Shown: in pieces, positions 6,661 through 8,863 of the stretch | Position numbering within the stretch: the stretch's first letter is position 1 | Layout: every line of letters begins with the position of its first letter | Source of the DNA: Opitutales bacterium | Lineage (GTDB): Bacteria > Verrucomicrobiota > Verrucomicrobiia > Opitutales > T3Sed10-336 | Length of the DNA: 8,863 nucleotides | Assembly (NCBI GenBank): GCA_007132315.1 | Contig: SLOW01000063.1 | Coordinates: 1-8,863 of the forward strand | Reading direction: 5' to 3' | Made by a program: the position numbers and the translations under genes | The notes under the pieces: generated by a model | Seen by the model: the letters and a program-made list of their open reading frames with translations, nothing else | The model's database searches: none | Told to the model about the DNA's origin: nothing

Positions 6661-6697
6661 GGCTGCCGGCGAAGCCCGACGGACTGCCGGCGGTTTT
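6661..6697 (+). terminator. Terminator- or attenuator-like hairpin before the NPP gene
   Basis: The self-complementary GCCGGC occurs at 6665-6670 and 6686-6691. Pairing them gives a GC stem extended by one wobble and one C-G pair (6663-6664 with 6692-6693), a 15-base loop, then TTTT (6694-6697) and ACTATT. The T-run is short, so a weak intrinsic terminator or attenuator is possible. The same bases form a 9-bp direct repeat, CTGCCGGCG, with starts 21 bp apart (6663 and 6684), which could instead be tandem binding sites on one face of the helix. Confidence 0.3.
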
Positions 6698-6761
6698 ACT
6701 ATTGCAATTGCATCGACGGAATCCACCGGTGCAAACTCGTGATGGATTCTCGAATCAGAGC

Positions 6762-8138
6762 ATGAAGAAGAACGACCTCATCGTACTCGCCATTCTGGCC
6801 GCCGTCCTGGCGGGCGGGCTCGGCTTGCACCTGATCCAGCAGCGGGAGCCCCCCGGCGTCCAGGGAGACCGCATCGCGCCGGGAGAGGCCGGCTACTACG
6901 GCCGCGGAGACACGAGCGCCGCACCGGGACCGGTCACGACCGTTTTCTGGCTCAGCATCGACGGGGTGCGTCCGTATTACCTCAGTCGCGCGGAAACGCC
7001 CTTCCTCGACCGCCTGATGGCGGAAGGCGCCTACAGTCTCGAACACGAAGTGGTCTTTCCTTCACTGACCTTCCCGACCCACGTCTCACAGGCCACCGGG
7101 GTGTCGATACGGGAACACGGCATTCCCATGAACCGGTTTTACGACCTCGAAACCCGCCGCCGGCACGATTACCCGGGTGATTCACGCCTGCTGGAAGCCG
7201 AACCGATCTGGATCACCGCCGCCCGCCAGGGTATTCGCGCCGCTTCGCTCGACTGGGTGCTGGCGCACGGCCAGACCGGCGAACACACCGCCGAATACTT
7301 CGACCCCGAATTTCAGCGCGGGCTTTCGGACCGGGAACGGCTCGATCGCCTCCTAGCCATCTGGCGGGCCGACGCCGACCCAGATCCTCTGCGCCTCGTC
7401 ATGGGTTATATCGGGGCACCCGACCGCGCGGGGCACAGATACGGGCCGGACTCCAACGAAGTCGTGCGCGCGATGGAGGACACCGACGCGCTGCTGCGGG
7501 AACATTACCAGGCGATCGTGGAGCACTGGGAAACGGGCCGGCAGCCCGAGGACCGGCTTTACTTCCTGATCACTTCGGACCACGGCATGAGCGCCGTGCA
7601 CACCCTGATCAATCCCTATGCGCTGACCGGTCTGGACGGTCGTGACGACGTCACCCTCATCGCGGGAGGCAACGTGGCACACCTCTATCTGGACCGGCGA
7701 CTCTCCGCGGCCGACCGGGAGAACCTGCTCGCCGCCACCCGGGACCGCCTGCGCGATTTCGATTACCTGCGGGCCTACCGCCGCGAAGAGCTTCCCCCGG
7801 AATGGGAGTATGACCACCCGACCCGCGCCGGCGACCTCGTCGTCGTCCTCGATCCCGGCTACAGTTTCAGCGGGCGACCGGAAGGCATTCGGGCCGCGCC
7901 GGAGGACGTGAACGGCCCCCGCGGCATGCACGGGTATCATCCTGAGGAAAACCCGGATATGCTGACCATCGCCCTGGTTCACCGCCACCCGGAACCACTG
8001 GGAGGAATCGATCTCGGTCCGATTCACTCCCGGCAGCTTCACCCCACCGTGGCTGCCCTGCTCGGCATCGATCCCGCCGACGGCGCCGACGGCGAACCAA
8101 TCGTGTTGGAACGGGACGAATCCGAACCGGGTTCCTGA
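6762..8138 (+). CDS. Nucleotide pyrophosphatase/phosphodiesterase (NPP, alkaline phosphatase superfamily), membrane-anchored
   Basis: Two-metal phosphodiesterase of the NPP branch of the alkaline phosphatase superfamily. Known members cleave phosphodiester or pyrophosphate bonds in nucleotides or lipids outside the cytoplasm. From the ATG at 6762 the product is 458 residues with an N-terminal hydrophobic segment (about 6-24) after MKKND, a signal peptide or anchor without a lipobox. Metal and catalytic residues are visible in order: Asp67 (SIDGVRP), nucleophile Thr103 (VFPSLTFPTH), Asp221 and His225 (PDRAGHRYGP), Asp273-His274 (TSDHGM), and His390 (GMHGYHPE). The family ending PTVAALLGIDP (428-438) is present. 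The frame is open upstream to 6534, but that extension lacks signal-peptide character. Only CAGAG precedes the chosen ATG. The last 33 codons overlap, antisense, the mtaB end. The substrate is unknown; the position after the nucleophile that is often Asn in NPPs is Thr106. Confidence 0.9.
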   Translation: MKKNDLIVLAILAAVLAGGLGLHLIQQREPPGVQGDRIAPGEAGYYGRGDTSAAPGPVTTVFWLSIDGVRPYYLSRAETPFLDRLMAEGAYSLEHEVVFPSLTFPTHVSQATGVSIREHGIPMNRFYDLETRRRHDYPGDSRLLEAEPIWITAARQGIRAASLDWVLAHGQTGEHTAEYFDPEFQRGLSDRERLDRLLAIWRADADPDPLRLVMGYIGAPDRAGHRYGPDSNEVVRAMEDTDALLREHYQAIVEHWETGRQPEDRLYFLITSDHGMSAVHTLINPYALTGLDGRDDVTLIAGGNVAHLYLDRRLSAADRENLLAATRDRLRDFDYLRAYRREELPPEWEYDHPTRAGDLVVVLDPGYSFSGRPEGIRAAPEDVNGPRGMHGYHPEENPDMLTIALVHRHPEPLGGIDLGPIHSRQLHPTVAALLGIDPADGADGEPIVLERDESEPGS

Positions 8139-8863
8139 CCGACGGGTCCGCTTTCGACCCGTTCAATACGCCCCTCGACAAAATCGGCGCTGATCTTGTC
8201 GAGGCGAACCAGCGCGGTCCGATTCGTGAGGTCGCCGCAGCCGGCCGAAACCGCGGAAGCTTCCACCACCACCCGGATGAAGTTGTCGGTGTACCCGGTC
8301 CAGAACCCGGGCTTGGGGTCTTCAAACAACACCGTGCGGACGTCGCCCAGGTAACGCTCCTGGTAGGCGTGGCGGCGGGACCCCGACAGGCGCCGGAGCC
8401 GCGCGCTGCGCCGGGACCGCTCGTTCACCGGGACAGGATCGGTCAGGTTGACCGCTGGGGTACCCTCGCGCTCGGAGAATGAAAACACGTGACAGTAGGC
8501 GAACGGGTTGTCCCGGAAAACGCGGCAGGTTTCCTCGAACTCCGCCTCCGTCTCGCCCGGAAACCCGACCATGATGTCCGTTCCGATACAGAGATCCGGG
8601 ACCAGGGAATCGGCCCGGTGAATAAATTCCAGGTATTCGGAAACCGAATACTTGCGGCGCATTGCCCGGAGAATCCGATCGCACCCCGACTGCAACGGGA
8701 TATGCAGGTACGGCAGCAACGCGTGATTCGGATCGCGCATCCAGGCGAACAGTTCTTCCGGAATGGTGGTCGGCTCGATACTGCTTATCCGGATGCGCTC
8801 GATGCCGGTGATGGCATCGAGCGCCGCCACCACATCGAGGGCGCCGCGGCGCCCGTCCGCGTA
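8039..8863 (-). CDS. mtaB: tRNA threonylcarbamoyladenosine methylthiotransferase MtaB-like, C-terminal part, cut by the right edge
   Basis: MtaB is a cytoplasmic radical SAM enzyme that adds a methylthio group to t6A37 of tRNAs reading ANN codons. The fragment covers 274 codons plus stop; the N-terminal UPF0004 domain and the radical SAM CxxxCxxC motif are outside the window. Visible family blocks, numbered from the edge, are RIRISSIEP (23-31), HIPLQSGCDRILRAMRRKY (54-72), IGTDIMVGFPGETEAEFEE (93-111) and HVFSFSEREGTPA (125-137). Next comes a TRAM-like end containing VLFEDPKPGFWTGYTDNFIRV (178-198) and VEGRIERV (229-236). SSIEP rather than the MiaB-type TSPHP, together with YTDNFIRV, favours MtaB over MiaB. 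The last 38 or so residues are Ser/Pro/Gly-rich without similarity and run antisense into the NPP gene, suggesting an extension after loss of an earlier stop. Confidence 0.9.
   Translation of the reverse strand, partial: YADGRRGALDVVAALDAITGIERIRISSIEPTTIPEELFAWMRDPNHALLPYLHIPLQSGCDRILRAMRRKYSVSEYLEFIHRADSLVPDLCIGTDIMVGFPGETEAEFEETCRVFRDNPFAYCHVFSFSEREGTPAVNLTDPVPVNERSRRSARLRRLSGSRRHAYQERYLGDVRTVLFEDPKPGFWTGYTDNFIRVVVEASAVSAGCGDLTNRTALVRLDKISADFVEGRIERVESGPVGQEPGSDSSRSNTIGSPSAPSAGSMPSRAATVG

Larger units (their letters stand above)
6390..6761. other. Divergent 372-nt region between the hydrolase and NPP genes
   Basis: No gene of known family lies here. The segment about 6541-6660 is clearly AT-richer than the flanking genes. 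In order it holds an inverted repeat CCACG-N9-CGTGG (6422-6440) near the hydrolase start, a strong Shine-Dalgarno and 42-codon ORF (6512-6640), a 16-bp palindrome (6551-6566), and a GC-rich hairpin with T4 (6661-6697). Promoters for both flanking genes should be here. I could not identify a convincing -35/-10 pair for either; the best for the hydrolase is TTGTCG-N17-TGCATT on the minus strand, which is weak. Confidence 0.5.

Noticed and set aside
6534..6761. Upstream extension of the NPP gene to an ATG at 6534
   Set aside because: The extra 76 residues have no signal-peptide character or family similarity, and a normal hydrophobic leader begins at 6762.

Overview
The window holds eight protein-coding genes of a GC-rich bacterium with type IV pili. 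Two genes run off the edges. The pilB–pilT–pilB order, the scarcity of Shine-Dalgarno sequences and the mix of housekeeping genes suggest Verrucomicrobiota (Opitutia-like). That placement is an impression from gene content, not a demonstrated assignment.

Left part (1-3575, all minus strand): a pilus/secretion ATPase operon, transcribed right to left. It encodes a complete PilB/GspE-type assembly ATPase with a zinc tetracysteine motif, then a PilT retraction ATPase, then a second PilB/GspE-type ATPase cut by the left edge. Intergenic gaps are 49 and 28 nt, so co-transcription is likely. A further pilus gene such as pilC/gspF would be expected off the left edge.

Middle part (3576-5540): a 193-nt spacer separates the pilus operon from coaE (dephospho-CoA kinase, minus strand). 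coaE is divergent from a PfkB-family sugar kinase (fructokinase-like, plus strand). The 217-nt region between them contains several inverted repeats and a possible small ORF whose stop overlaps the coaE GTG start as GTGA. The kinase converges with a membrane-anchored alpha/beta hydrolase on the minus strand.

Right part (6390-8863): a 372-nt divergent region separates the hydrolase from a membrane-anchored nucleotide pyrophosphatase/phosphodiesterase (NPP) on the plus strand. This region is the least explained stretch in the window. It has a 42-codon ORF with the best ribosome binding site seen here, a 16-bp palindrome and a GC hairpin followed by T4. The NPP gene overlaps by 100 nt, tail to tail, the 3' end of an mtaB-type tRNA methylthiotransferase that enters from the right edge.

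I see no rRNA, tRNA, CRISPR array, insertion sequence or phage gene, and no clear new multi-gene system. The best leads are the NPP leader region, the mtaB/NPP antisense overlap and the short ORF ahead of coaE.
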